Origin: Glycomyces amatae
GTDB lineage: Bacteria > Actinomycetota > Actinomycetes > Mycobacteriales > Micromonosporaceae
DNA length: 64,000 nucleotides
NCBI RefSeq assembly: GCF_020991375.1
Contig: NZ_JAJLQZ010000015.1
Coordinates: 61,821-125,820, forward strand
Direction of reading: 5' to 3'
Shown in pieces: positions 37,579 through 45,701 of the stretch (positions are counted from its first letter, which is position 1; the number at the start of each line of letters is the position of its first letter). Both the position numbers and the translations under genes were made by a program. Under the pieces are notes generated by a model. The model saw only the letters and a program-made list of their open reading frames with translations, did not search any database and had not been told where the DNA came from.

Positions 37579-37611
37579 GGTCACCTTGCGTTCACGTTCT
37601 GCTTCCCCGTC
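37579..37611 (+). promoter_or_regulatory. PHO-box-like direct repeats upstream of phoX
   Basis: Three 11-bp units follow one another: GGTCACCTTGC (37579-37589), GTTCACGTTCT (37590-37600) and a weaker GCTTCCCCGTC (37601-37611). The 11-bp phase and GTTCACC-like core match the PhoP box of streptomycetes. It lies about 100 bp before the phosphatase start codon, with CATACT near 37640 as a possible -10. Confidence 0.6.
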
Positions 37612-37708
37612 GAACTCCTGGGGCCGGAAGGATCGGCCGCATACTGCCCCACCCCTCGACCGCCACGGTGATCCCCCGGTCGCCGTGCAGCACCGAAGGA
37701 GCCCGGTT

Positions 37709-39130
37709 TTGGCGACTCTGACCAGCGGCGGCACGAACCGCCGGAGCTTCCTGCGACGCAGCGCGACCGGTACGGGAGGCGGCCGCTTCGCCCTCGCCGC
37801 GGTCGAGGGCCTGGCCGCCCGCGCCGCGCTCGCCGAGGACGGCGGGCGCGACCGCGCCTGCCCCGGCAACGGCGGCTACGGCGAGCTGCGCGAGCTCACG
37901 CGCACCGACCCGGAGTCGGGGTTCTCCCAGACCCTGCGGCTGCCTGAAGAGTTCGACTTCGCGGTGTTCTCGGTGGCCGGCTCCCCGATGCGCGACGGCG
38001 CCCGCACCCCGCTCGCCCACGACGGCATGGCCTGCTTCCCGACCGGGCGGCGCGGCGAGTGGCGGCTGGTGCGCAACCACGAGGAGCGCTCGAAGCCCGG
38101 CGCCGGCGTCCCCGCCGGCAGTCCCGGGCGCCGCTACGACGCGCTGGGCGCGGGCGGGACCACGACGCTGAAGGTGCGCTGGCAGGACGGCGGGCCGCGC
38201 TTCGAGGAGGCCTGGCGGTCGCTGTCGGGCACGATCGTGAACCGCGCCGGCGGGCCGACCCCGTGGGGCTCGTGGCTCTCGTGCGAGGAGACCACCGCGG
38301 GCGCCCGCGCGGGCTGGGAGGCCGGCCACGGCTACGTGTTCGAGGTGCCCTCGGCCGAGGAGGGCGAGGCGGACCCGGTGCCGCTCAAGGCGATGGGCCG
38401 CTTCGCGCACGAGGCGGTGGCGGTGGACCCGCGCTCGGGCGCGGTCTACGAGACCGAGGACCAGGCCGCGGCCGGGTTCTACCGGTTCCTGCCGGAGGTG
38501 CCCGGCGACCTCGCCGAGGGCGGGCGGCTCCAGATGCTGAAGGTCGCGGACGCGTGGAACTACGACACGCGCACCGGCCAGCGGTCCGGGCGCGTCCTGT
38601 ACGTCGAGTGGGTCGACATCGAGGAGGCCGACCCGGCCGGGGCCGAGGAGGACCCGCTCGCGGTGTTCAACCAGGGCTGGGCGCTCGGAGCGGCCGTCTT
38701 CGGGCGGCTCGAGGGCTGCTTCTACGGGGACGGCGCCGTCTACATCGCGTCGGCCTCGGGCGGCGACGAGGGCGAGGGCCAGCTGTGGGAGTACCGGCCG
38801 CGCGGCCGCGAGGGCGGCACGCTGAAGCTGGTGTTCGAGTCCCCCGACGCGGAGCTGCTGTCCGCTCCGGACGACGTCACCGTGTCCCCCGGCGGGAGCC
38901 TGATCCTGTGCGAGTCCGCCGCGATGCGGGGCCTGACGCGCGAGGGCGAGGTCTTCCCGCTGGTCGGCCACGAGGGCGCGGCCGAGTGGCGCGGCGCGAC
39001 GTTCTCGCCCGACGGGAAGGTCCTGTTCGCGAACCTCCAGGGCGCGACCCGGGGCGAGCCCGGGGACCCGGCCCTGGAGCCGGGCCGGACGATCGCGATC
39101 TGGGGCCCGTGGGGCAAGGGCGTGCTGTAA
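37709..39130 (+). CDS. phoX: PhoX-type alkaline phosphatase (DUF839), Tat-exported
   Basis: This 473-residue protein belongs to the PhoX/DUF839 family of calcium-iron phosphatases that release phosphate from phosphomonoesters outside the cell. A Tat signal (NRRSFLRRSATGTGGG) starts near residue 10. Family features include WRLVRNHEERSKPG, TPWGSWLSCEETTAG, GRFAHEAVAVDPRSG and the late FSPDGKVLFANLQGAT. It starts at a TTG at 37709 with AAGGAG 8 nt upstream; no ATG/GTG is better placed. The upstream PHO-box-like repeats suggest induction by phosphate starvation through PhoRP. Confidence 0.88.
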   Translation: MATLTSGGTNRRSFLRRSATGTGGGRFALAAVEGLAARAALAEDGGRDRACPGNGGYGELRELTRTDPESGFSQTLRLPEEFDFAVFSVAGSPMRDGARTPLAHDGMACFPTGRRGEWRLVRNHEERSKPGAGVPAGSPGRRYDALGAGGTTTLKVRWQDGGPRFEEAWRSLSGTIVNRAGGPTPWGSWLSCEETTAGARAGWEAGHGYVFEVPSAEEGEADPVPLKAMGRFAHEAVAVDPRSGAVYETEDQAAAGFYRFLPEVPGDLAEGGRLQMLKVADAWNYDTRTGQRSGRVLYVEWVDIEEADPAGAEEDPLAVFNQGWALGAAVFGRLEGCFYGDGAVYIASASGGDEGEGQLWEYRPRGREGGTLKLVFESPDAELLSAPDDVTVSPGGSLILCESAAMRGLTREGEVFPLVGHEGAAEWRGATFSPDGKVLFANLQGATRGEPGDPALEPGRTIAIWGPWGKGVL

Positions 39131-39154
39131 CCGAAGACCACCCTCCCGAGAGAG

Positions 39155-39191
39155 CCCGGCCGCGCGGCACGACCTACGCCGCGCGGCCGGG
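39155..39191 (+). terminator. Terminator after phoX
   Basis: A perfect 14-bp stem (39155-39168 and 39178-39191) with a 9-nt loop lies 24 bp after the stop. Confidence 0.8.
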
Positions 39192-39228
39192 CCGTTCGGC
39201 GCTGCGGCCGCGTCCGGCGGCGTAGGCT

Positions 39229-39249
39229 GAATTCAGCGTTCGTTGAATT
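39229..39249. promoter_or_regulatory. Operator 1: GAATTCA-N5-CGTTGAATT
   Basis: This AT-rich 21-bp element has inverted AATTCA/TGAATT arms. It recurs at 39263-39283, 34 bp away, in the promoter region of the ABC-2 exporter operon. The operon encodes its own TetR regulator as the third gene, the likely binder. Confidence 0.75.
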
Positions 39250-39262
39250 ATCGTGCTACGGT

Positions 39263-39283
39263 GAATTCATCAACCGTTGAATT
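39263..39283. promoter_or_regulatory. Operator 2: GAATTCA-N5-CGTTGAATT
   Basis: This is the second copy of the operator, identical in 16 outer positions and different only in the 5-bp centre. It ends 14 bp before the first start codon of the operon. A possible -10 box (TACGGT, 39257-39262) sits between the two operators, so binding to both would block transcription. Confidence 0.75.
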
Positions 39284-39297
39284 CCTTGGAGGCCCCG

Positions 39298-40023
39298 ATG
39301 CCGCCCGCCCCCGCTGTATCCGTGGTCGACCTGGTGGTCGACCGCTCGAGGAAACCCGTGCTCAAGGGGGTCTCGACCTCCATCGCCGCCGGGTCCGTCA
39401 CCGGCCTGCTCGGCCCCTCGGGCTCGGGCAAGACCACCTTCATCCGCGCCGTCGTGGGCACCCAGAAGGTCAAGTCCGGCACCGTCGAGGTCCTGGGCCG
39501 CCCCGCCGGGTCCAAGCCCCTGCGCCGCCGGCTCGCCTACGTCACCCAGGACGCCTCGATCTACCGCGACCTGTCCGTCAAGGCCAACGTCGCCTACTTC
39601 GCGGCGCTCTACGGAAAGGGCCGCCGCGAGGCCATGCGCGCCATCGAGCGCGTCGGGATGGGCGACCACGCCGACCACCTCGCCGGAAACCTCTCCGGCG
39701 GCCAGAAGACCCGCACCTCGCTGGCGTGCGCGCTCGTCATCGAACCCGAGGTCCTGATCCTCGACGAGCCCACCGTCGGGCTCGACCCGGTCATCCGCGA
39801 GGAGCTGTGGGACCGGTTCCGCGACCTCGCGCGACAGGGGGCGACCCTGCTCGTCTCCAGCCACGTCATGGACGAGGCCGACCGCTGCGACCGGCTCCTG
39901 CTGCTGCGCGAGGGCCGCTTCATCGCCGACGACACCCCGGCCGGCCTGCGCGCCGCCACCGGCACCGAGAACCTCGAGGCCGCCTTCCTCCACCTCATCC
40001 GCGAACTCGAGGAGGACGACTGA
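39298..40023 (+). CDS. ABC-2 type exporter ATP-binding subunit
   Basis: This 241-residue ATPase of the drug/antibiotic exporter (DrrA/CcmA-like) class has Walker A GPSGSGKTT (about residues 39-47), the Q-loop YVTQDASIY, the signature NLSGGQKTR, Walker B VLILDEPTVGLD and the H-loop VSSHVMDEA. TGGAGG lies 5 nt before the ATG at 39298. It is followed by the permease 1 bp after the stop and by a TetR regulator, so this is a self-regulated exporter operon. Confidence 0.94.
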   Translation: MPPAPAVSVVDLVVDRSRKPVLKGVSTSIAAGSVTGLLGPSGSGKTTFIRAVVGTQKVKSGTVEVLGRPAGSKPLRRRLAYVTQDASIYRDLSVKANVAYFAALYGKGRREAMRAIERVGMGDHADHLAGNLSGGQKTRTSLACALVIEPEVLILDEPTVGLDPVIREELWDRFRDLARQGATLLVSSHVMDEADRCDRLLLLREGRFIADDTPAGLRAATGTENLEAAFLHLIRELEEDD

Positions 40024-40024
40024 C

Positions 40025-40762
40025 ATGTCGCTCCGGATCACGTTCATCACCGCCGGGCGCGTCCTGCGCCAGCTCCTCAACGACCACCGCACGGTCGGGC
40101 TCGTCCTGGCCGTGCCCGCGCTCATCATCGCCCTCATCAGCGCCATCATGGACGACGCGCCGCAGGTCTTCGACAAGACCGGCCTGATCCTCCTGGCCGC
40201 CTTCCCGTTCATGCTCATGTTCATGATCACCTCGATCACGCTGCTGCGCGAGCGCACCGGCGGGACGCTGGAGCGGCTCATGACCACGCCGACCGGGAAG
40301 CTGGACCTGGTGGTGGGCTACGCGATCGCCTTCGGCGTCGCGGCGGCGGCCCAGACCGCCGTGGCCGCCGCGGTCGCGTTCCTGTTCCTCGGCCTCGATG
40401 CGGCCGGGCCGACGTGGGCCGTGTTCCTCATCTGCATCGTCACCGCCCTGTTCGGGATGGCGCTGGGGCTGTTCGTGTCCGCGTTCGCGACCACCGAGTT
40501 CCAGGCGGTGCAGTTCATGCCGGTGTTCGTGGTGCCGCAGCTGTTCCTGTGCGGGCTCATCTGGCCCGCCGACCAGATGGCCGGCTGGCTCCAGGGCGTC
40601 TCGGACGCGCTCCCGCTGACCTACGCGGTCAAGGCCCTCACCGAGGTCCAGCTCAACCCCGAGGTCACCGGGGCCATGTGGGGCGACCTCGCCGTCGTGC
40701 TCGGTGCGGTCCTCGTCGCAACGGTGCTCGGAGCCGCGACGCTGCGGCGGCGCACGAACTAG
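40025..40762 (+). CDS. ABC-2 type exporter permease
   Basis: This 245-residue membrane protein of the ABC-2 family has six predicted helices. Features are LRERTGGTLERLMTTP in the cytoplasmic loop and QAVQFMPVFVVPQLFLCGL near helix 5. It works with the ATPase encoded 1 bp upstream. The exported compound is unknown; drugs or lipids are typical. Confidence 0.93.
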   Translation: MSLRITFITAGRVLRQLLNDHRTVGLVLAVPALIIALISAIMDDAPQVFDKTGLILLAAFPFMLMFMITSITLLRERTGGTLERLMTTPTGKLDLVVGYAIAFGVAAAAQTAVAAAVAFLFLGLDAAGPTWAVFLICIVTALFGMALGLFVSAFATTEFQAVQFMPVFVVPQLFLCGLIWPADQMAGWLQGVSDALPLTYAVKALTEVQLNPEVTGAMWGDLAVVLGAVLVATVLGAATLRRRTN

Positions 40763-40771
40763 GGTCGGCAC

Positions 40772-41392
40772 GTGGCCAGAACCAAGCGCGCCGGACGGCG
40801 ATCAGGGAATCCCGACACCAGGGCCGAGATCCTGGCCGCCGCCCGGCGCCTGTTCGCCGAGGAGGGCTTCGAGTCGGTCTCCATGCGGCGCATCGCCGGC
40901 GAGGCCGGGGTCGACCCCTCGCTGATCCACCACTACTTCGGGTCGAAGGACGAGCTGTTCCTGGCCGCGATCGAGCTGCCGCTGGACCCGGCCCCCGAGG
41001 TCGCGGCCGTCCTCAAGGGAGGCGAGCTCGAGGGCGCGGGCGGGCGGCTCATGCACGCGTTCGTCGCGATCTGGGACGGGCCGCACCAGCAGAAGCTCCT
41101 CGCCGTGGTCCGCTCCAGCCTCTCGAAGCCGGCCATGTCCTTCGTGCTCAAGCAGCTGTTCGAGCACCGGATCGTCAAGACCATCGAGGAGACCCTCGGC
41201 GACCAGGTCGACCACATACCGGTGCGGGCGAGCTTCGTCGCCACCCAGGTCTTCGGACTCGTCGTGGCCCGGTACATCCTCAAGCTCGAGCCGGTCGCCT
41301 CGCTCGACCGGGCCGAGCTGGCCGCGACCATCGGGCCGACCATCGACCGGTACCTGACGATGCCGGTGGAGCACCTCGTCGCCGAGGGCTGA
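40772..41392 (+). CDS. TetR family regulator of the ABC-2 exporter
   Basis: This 206-residue TetR protein has the N-terminal helix-turn-helix SMRRIAGEAGVDPSLIHHYF (about residues 37-56), followed by GSKDELF. A TetR_C domain of the type found beside ABC-2 exporters completes it. It starts at a GTG at 40772, 9 bp after the permease. It is expected to bind the twin operators at 39229-39283 and repress the operon until an exported drug binds it. It converges with the VIT1-like gene, 4 bp apart. Confidence 0.92.
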   Translation: MARTKRAGRRSGNPDTRAEILAAARRLFAEEGFESVSMRRIAGEAGVDPSLIHHYFGSKDELFLAAIELPLDPAPEVAAVLKGGELEGAGGRLMHAFVAIWDGPHQQKLLAVVRSSLSKPAMSFVLKQLFEHRIVKTIEETLGDQVDHIPVRASFVATQVFGLVVARYILKLEPVASLDRAELAATIGPTIDRYLTMPVEHLVAEG

Positions 41393-41396
41393 GCCG

Positions 41397-42143
41397 CTAT
41401 AGGGCGACGCCGAAGGCGGAGCCGACGAGGTAGGTGACGACCATCGTGGCCGCGCCGACCCCCATGATCCGCAGCATCGCCGGGCCCTTCGCGGCACCGC
41501 CGAGCTTCGCGGAGGTGTAGCCGGTCAGCGCCAGCGCGGCCACCACCGCGAGGGCGCAGCCCCAGACGCGGAAGCCCTCCGGCAGCAGCGTGATCGCCAG
41601 CAGCGGCAGGAGCGCGCCGCAGGTGAAGCTGAGGAACGAGGAGACCGCGGCGTGCCAGGGGTTGGTGAGGTCGTCGGGGTCGAGCCCGAACTCGATGACG
41701 GCGTGGGCGCGCAGCGGGTCCTCTTCGGAGAGCTCGCGGGCGGCCTCGTGCGCGGTCTCGTCGGAGAGGCCGCGCTCCTCGAGGCTGGCGGCGAGCTCGT
41801 CCACGGCCCCGTCGGGGTTCGCGGCGAGTTCGCGCCGCTCGGTCGCGACCAGGCTGGCCTCGGTGTCGCGCTGGGTGGAGACGGAGGTGTACTCGCCGCC
41901 GGCCATGGAGAAGGCCCCGGCGACCAGGCCCGCGACGCCCGAGATGAGGATGGTGGAGCGGTCGGCGGTCGCCCCGGCGACGCCGATGACGATGCCCGCG
42001 ACCGAGACGATGCCGTCGTTGGCGCCGAGGACGCCGGCCCGGAGCCAGTTGAGGCGGCTCCCCAGCGAGCCGGGCCCGTCGCCGCCCGTGCCGTGCGCGC
42101 CGTCCTCGTGCGCATGGCCTTCATGTCCGACTCGCGCTGCCAT
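41397..42143 (-). CDS. VIT1/CCC1 family metal transporter-like protein
   Basis: This 248-residue membrane protein of the VIT1/CCC1 (iron/manganese) family starts with a His-rich segment (GHEGHAHEDGAHG). Typical family motifs follow: GANDGIVSVAGIVIGVAGA, FSMAGGEYTSVSTQRDTE and the acidic helix ELSEEDPLRAH. It likely moves Fe2+ or Mn2+ across the membrane. The ATG at 42143 is preferred over a longer in-frame reading because the His-rich start matches relatives. Confidence 0.9.
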   Translation of the reverse strand: MAARVGHEGHAHEDGAHGTGGDGPGSLGSRLNWLRAGVLGANDGIVSVAGIVIGVAGATADRSTILISGVAGLVAGAFSMAGGEYTSVSTQRDTEASLVATERRELAANPDGAVDELAASLEERGLSDETAHEAARELSEEDPLRAHAVIEFGLDPDDLTNPWHAAVSSFLSFTCGALLPLLAITLLPEGFRVWGCALAVVAALALTGYTSAKLGGAAKGPAMLRIMGVGAATMVVTYLVGSAFGVAL

Positions 42144-42318
42144 TGCACAAGTGAACCACAAAGGTTGCACCGAGTGGAGGTTCTCACAGCGGTCGTTGAA
42201 TTGCACCGACATGGGCGAAATACCCGGCAGCGACGGTATTGATTCCACATCGGACACTTCCCATCCCGGTCGGGGGCCGCTATCGTCGCAATCCCTCCGA
42301 TGAGAAGGGGCTCACTTC

Positions 42319-44640
42319 ATGAGCGATCCCGCAGACACCCCCGCTCCGCGGCCCGACGACGCCGAAGCGCGTCCCGCCGAGGACGCGCCATCGCAGGCCG
42401 AGGCGCCGGACGCGGCGCCGGACACGGCGCACGAGCCGCCGCACGCCCCCGAGGCCGCTCCCGGACCGCGTCACGCGGCCCCGGTCGAGCAGCCCGGCGC
42501 CGCCGCGCCGCCCCCCGCCCACCCGCAGACCGCCCCGCCGCAGCAGCTGACGCCGGAGCAGGCGGCCAGGCAGGCCGCGTACTACCGGCACCTGAACGGA
42601 CCGGCGCCGATGCTCCCGCCGAACCCGCGGTGGCACCGGCCCGAGCTCAGCACCGGGCAGTCCGCGCTCCTGCTCGCGATCGCGGTGGCGCTCTTCGGCG
42701 CCTGGGCCGCGTTCCCCGGCGGCGGCGTCGGCATCGGCCTGTCGATCACCGGCATCGCGCTCGTGGCCGTGCCGCTCGCGCTCGGGGACCCGAGGGACCT
42801 GGTCCCGCGGCTGCCGGGCGCGGTGCTGGTCGCGGCCCTGTGGTCGGTCGCGGCCGTCCGCGACGCGGGCTGGGTCGTCGCGCTCTGCTCGCTCGCCGCG
42901 TTCGCGCTCACGCCAGTGGTCCTCGCCCCGCAGCGCCGCTTCGGCGGCAACGCGATCATGCTGTGCCTCGGCTGGCTCGAAGGACTCGCCGAGTCCTTCA
43001 GATGGGCGAAGCGGACCCGGCGCGGCAGGGACGGCGGGAGCGCCGGCACCATGCGCGGCCTGTGGACCGCGCTGGTCACGGTCGGGCTCCTGGTGGTCTT
43101 CGGCGGCCTCTTCGCCGCCGCCGACTCCACGTTCGCGGACCTGGTGGCGGGGCTGATGCCCGAACTGAACCCCGTCGAGGTCTTCCTGCGGCTCATGCTC
43201 GCGGCGATCCTGTTCCCGCTGGCGGTGGTGTGGATCTACGCGGCGATCGCCAAGCCGCGGTTCGACGGCGAGGGGCGCGGCGACCACCGCACCGTCTCGC
43301 GCTTCGAGCTCGCGATCCCGCTGGGGGCGCTGAACCTCCTGTTCGCGGCGTTCATCGCGGTCCAGCTGCGGGTGTACGTCGGCGGCGAGGACTACGTGCG
43401 GGAGACCGCCGGGCTCACGTTCGCCGAGTACGCCCGGCAGGGCTTCTGGCAGCTGGGCTTCGTCGCCTTCCTGACCCTGACCGTCATCGCGGTCGCGGCG
43501 TGGCTGGCGCCCAAGCGCGCCAAGGAGGACCGGTGGACGGTCCGCCTCCTGCTGGGGCCGCTGGGCCTGATGTCCCTGGTGGTCGTCGCCTCGGCGCTGT
43601 ACCGGATGTACACGTACTTCGAGACGTTCGGCCTGACCCGACTGCGGGTGTGGGTGTTCACCGTCGAGATCTGGCTGGCGGTCCTGTTCGCGCTGGTGCT
43701 GGTGTGCTGCTGGAAGCTGCGCGCGACATGGCTGCCGCGCGCGGTCCTCGCCTCGGGCGCGCTGGCGCTGCTGGGCCTGGCCGCGGCGAACCCGGACGCG
43801 CTCATCGCCCGGTACAACATCGACCACGACCACACCCTCGACGTGCACTACCTGCAAGGGCTCTCGAACGACGCGGTGCCGGAGTTGGCGGCGCTGAGCG
43901 GCGAGGACCGGGAGTGCGTGCTGAACTCGTTCGCGGCCGAGCGCGACGAACGCGACTTCATGGCCTGGAACCTCGGCTACCAGCGGGCGGGCGGCCTGCT
44001 GCCGAAGTGGGACGGCGACTGGGGGGCCTGCCGCGGCGGGGACGACTCCGACTCCGCCTTCGAGGACCCCGGATACGAGGACCCCGTCCGTCCGGGCGAG
44101 ACCGAGCCGGAGGTCGAGGAGACCACGGCCGCCGAGGCGACCGACCCGGCTCCCGCGGCGAGCGGGTTCTTCCACTGGGACACCTGCGCCATGTACGACC
44201 TCGGCATGGTGACCGAGCTGTTCGGCACCTCCGCGAAGGGCGACCGCGGCGTCGTGCCCGACGACCCCTCCCAGTACGCCGAGGACCTCGCCCCCGACCT
44301 CGGCCGCGGGTACCGCGTCCTGCACTGCGGCTACTACGGCCCGGGAATGGACTACCTGATGGTCGAGACGTACCAGTGGCCGTCGGCCGACGACGCCCTG
44401 GGCGGCGTCCAGGCCATGCAGGCCGACCAGGAGAGCAGCGGGATCTACGACGTCGCGCCGACCACGGCCGGGTACGTCGCGACCCAGGACTCGGACACGG
44501 GCACGTACGAGTACGCGGCGGCCGTCGGCGAGACCGTGGTCGTGGTGAGCCTGTCCGGCTCGGGGCTCGTCGAAGGCGCCGAGCCGGTCTGCGCGGACCT
44601 GGTCGACCAGTCGTACGCGCTCTACGGGGAGTTCGCGTAG
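42319..44640 (+). CDS. DUF4173 membrane protein with C-terminal extracellular domain
   Basis: This 773-residue protein has a Pro/Ala/Glu-rich N-terminus of about 105 residues, about 11 membrane helices (110-490) and the family hallmark NPDALIARYNIDHDH. A soluble tail of about 260 residues follows. The tail has an acidic linker (residues about 580-615) and then a small domain with three cysteines that look exported (WDTCAMYD, VLHCGYYGPG, EPVCADLV). The family is of unknown function and is often found near sensor or regulator genes. No ligand motif is visible. Confidence 0.8.
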   Translation: MSDPADTPAPRPDDAEARPAEDAPSQAEAPDAAPDTAHEPPHAPEAAPGPRHAAPVEQPGAAAPPPAHPQTAPPQQLTPEQAARQAAYYRHLNGPAPMLPPNPRWHRPELSTGQSALLLAIAVALFGAWAAFPGGGVGIGLSITGIALVAVPLALGDPRDLVPRLPGAVLVAALWSVAAVRDAGWVVALCSLAAFALTPVVLAPQRRFGGNAIMLCLGWLEGLAESFRWAKRTRRGRDGGSAGTMRGLWTALVTVGLLVVFGGLFAAADSTFADLVAGLMPELNPVEVFLRLMLAAILFPLAVVWIYAAIAKPRFDGEGRGDHRTVSRFELAIPLGALNLLFAAFIAVQLRVYVGGEDYVRETAGLTFAEYARQGFWQLGFVAFLTLTVIAVAAWLAPKRAKEDRWTVRLLLGPLGLMSLVVVASALYRMYTYFETFGLTRLRVWVFTVEIWLAVLFALVLVCCWKLRATWLPRAVLASGALALLGLAAANPDALIARYNIDHDHTLDVHYLQGLSNDAVPELAALSGEDRECVLNSFAAERDERDFMAWNLGYQRAGGLLPKWDGDWGACRGGDDSDSAFEDPGYEDPVRPGETEPEVEETTAAEATDPAPAASGFFHWDTCAMYDLGMVTELFGTSAKGDRGVVPDDPSQYAEDLAPDLGRGYRVLHCGYYGPGMDYLMVETYQWPSADDALGGVQAMQADQESSGIYDVAPTTAGYVATQDSDTGTYEYAAAVGETVVVVSLSGSGLVEGAEPVCADLVDQSYALYGEFA

Positions 44641-44644
44641 CAGG

Positions 44645-44670
44645 GCGCGGCGGGCCGGGGCCCGCCGCGC
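44645..44670 (+). terminator. Hairpin after DUF4173 gene
   Basis: A 12-bp perfect stem (44645-44656 and 44659-44670) with a very short loop lies 4 bp after the stop codon. Confidence 0.7.
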
Positions 44671-44786
44671 CGCTCTTCGAGCGCACGGCCTGGGCCTGAC
44701 CGGGACGGGCCGCCATTCGCACACGCGTACTGGACGCCCGCGGCGTCCGGTTTGCGGCCTCCCTTGGGGGCGAATAGGTTCGGGGG

Positions 44787-45437
44787 ATGCTGCGAGTGAT
44801 CGGCGCGGGGCTCCCGCGCACCGGGACCATGACCCTCAAGAGCGCCTTGGAGACCCTGCTGGGCGCGCCGTGCCACCACATGTCCGAGGTGTTCCAGCGC
44901 GTGGAGACCGACCCGCCCGCGTTCCTCGCGGCCGCGCGCGGCGAGCGGACCGACTGGGACGCGATCCTGGCTGGCTACGCGGCCGCCGTCGACTGGCCGG
45001 CCTCGGCGTTCCACGCCGAGCTCGCCGAGCGCTACCCGGACGCGATCGTGGTGATGTCGCGCCGCGACAGCTTCGACACCTGGTGGAAGAGCTGCAACGA
45101 CACCATCTTCACGGGCATGGACACCGGCGAATACGCCACCAGCGCATGGCGGGCCATGATCGACGCGGTCTGGGAGAAGTCCTTCGGGAACGCCCCGCGC
45201 TCCGACCGGGACGCGGTGGAGGCGGCGTACCACCGGTACCACGAGCGGGTGCGGGAGACGGTGCCCGCGGAGCGGCTGGTGGAGTTCACGACCGGCGCGG
45301 GCTGGGGGCCGCTGTGCGACGCGCTCGGCCTGCCCGTCCCGGACGAGCCGTTCCCGTACCTGAACACGACGCGGGAGTGGCACGAGCGGACCGGGGAGGT
45401 GCCGCCGGGCGGCGTGCCGGGGCCGGGCGGGTCCTGA
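44787..45437 (+). CDS. Sulfotransferase family protein
   Basis: This 216-residue protein is similar to the actinobacterial sulfotransferase-like group that starts VIGAGLPRTGTMTLKSALE. That segment holds the PAPS-phosphate binding loop. A second motif reads IVVMSRRDSFDTWWKSC, where the Arg-x-x-x-Ser pattern matches the 3'-phosphate binding site. The C-terminus GGVPGPGGS and the stop codon lie in the first copy of a 110-bp tandem repeat, so the last few residues may vary. Whether it really transfers sulfate is uncertain. Confidence 0.8.
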   Translation: MLRVIGAGLPRTGTMTLKSALETLLGAPCHHMSEVFQRVETDPPAFLAAARGERTDWDAILAGYAAAVDWPASAFHAELAERYPDAIVVMSRRDSFDTWWKSCNDTIFTGMDTGEYATSAWRAMIDAVWEKSFGNAPRSDRDAVEAAYHRYHERVRETVPAERLVEFTTGAGWGPLCDALGLPVPDEPFPYLNTTREWHERTGEVPPGGVPGPGGS

Positions 45438-45640
45438 CGGAGACCGCGCAGACCTCGGGTCCGGACCCCGCCGCCGAAAGGAAGGCCGCGGGGGCGGGCC
45501 CCCGACGGGCCCGGAAGCGCGGGTGCCGAGGCCCGGGCGGGTCCTGACGGGGGCCGCGCAGACCTCGGGTCCGGACCCCGCTACCGGAAGAAGGGCCGCG
45601 GGTGCGGGCCGCGCCGCCGGAGGCGCGGGTGCCGGAGGAC
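45421..45640. repeat. 110-bp direct tandem repeat
   Basis: The unit beginning GTCCTGACGG occurs at 45431 and 45541. The shared core GCGCAGACCTCGGGTCCGGA follows about 16 bp later in each, and the rest is imperfect. The first copy includes the stop of the sulfotransferase gene. No ORF is supported between the repeats and the next gene at 45702. Confidence 0.85.
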
Positions 45641-45701
45641 GTGCCGTCCGCGTTCCCGAGGGCACCTCGCCGCCGGGGCCGGAAGGGTTCCGAAAGCGAG
45701 G

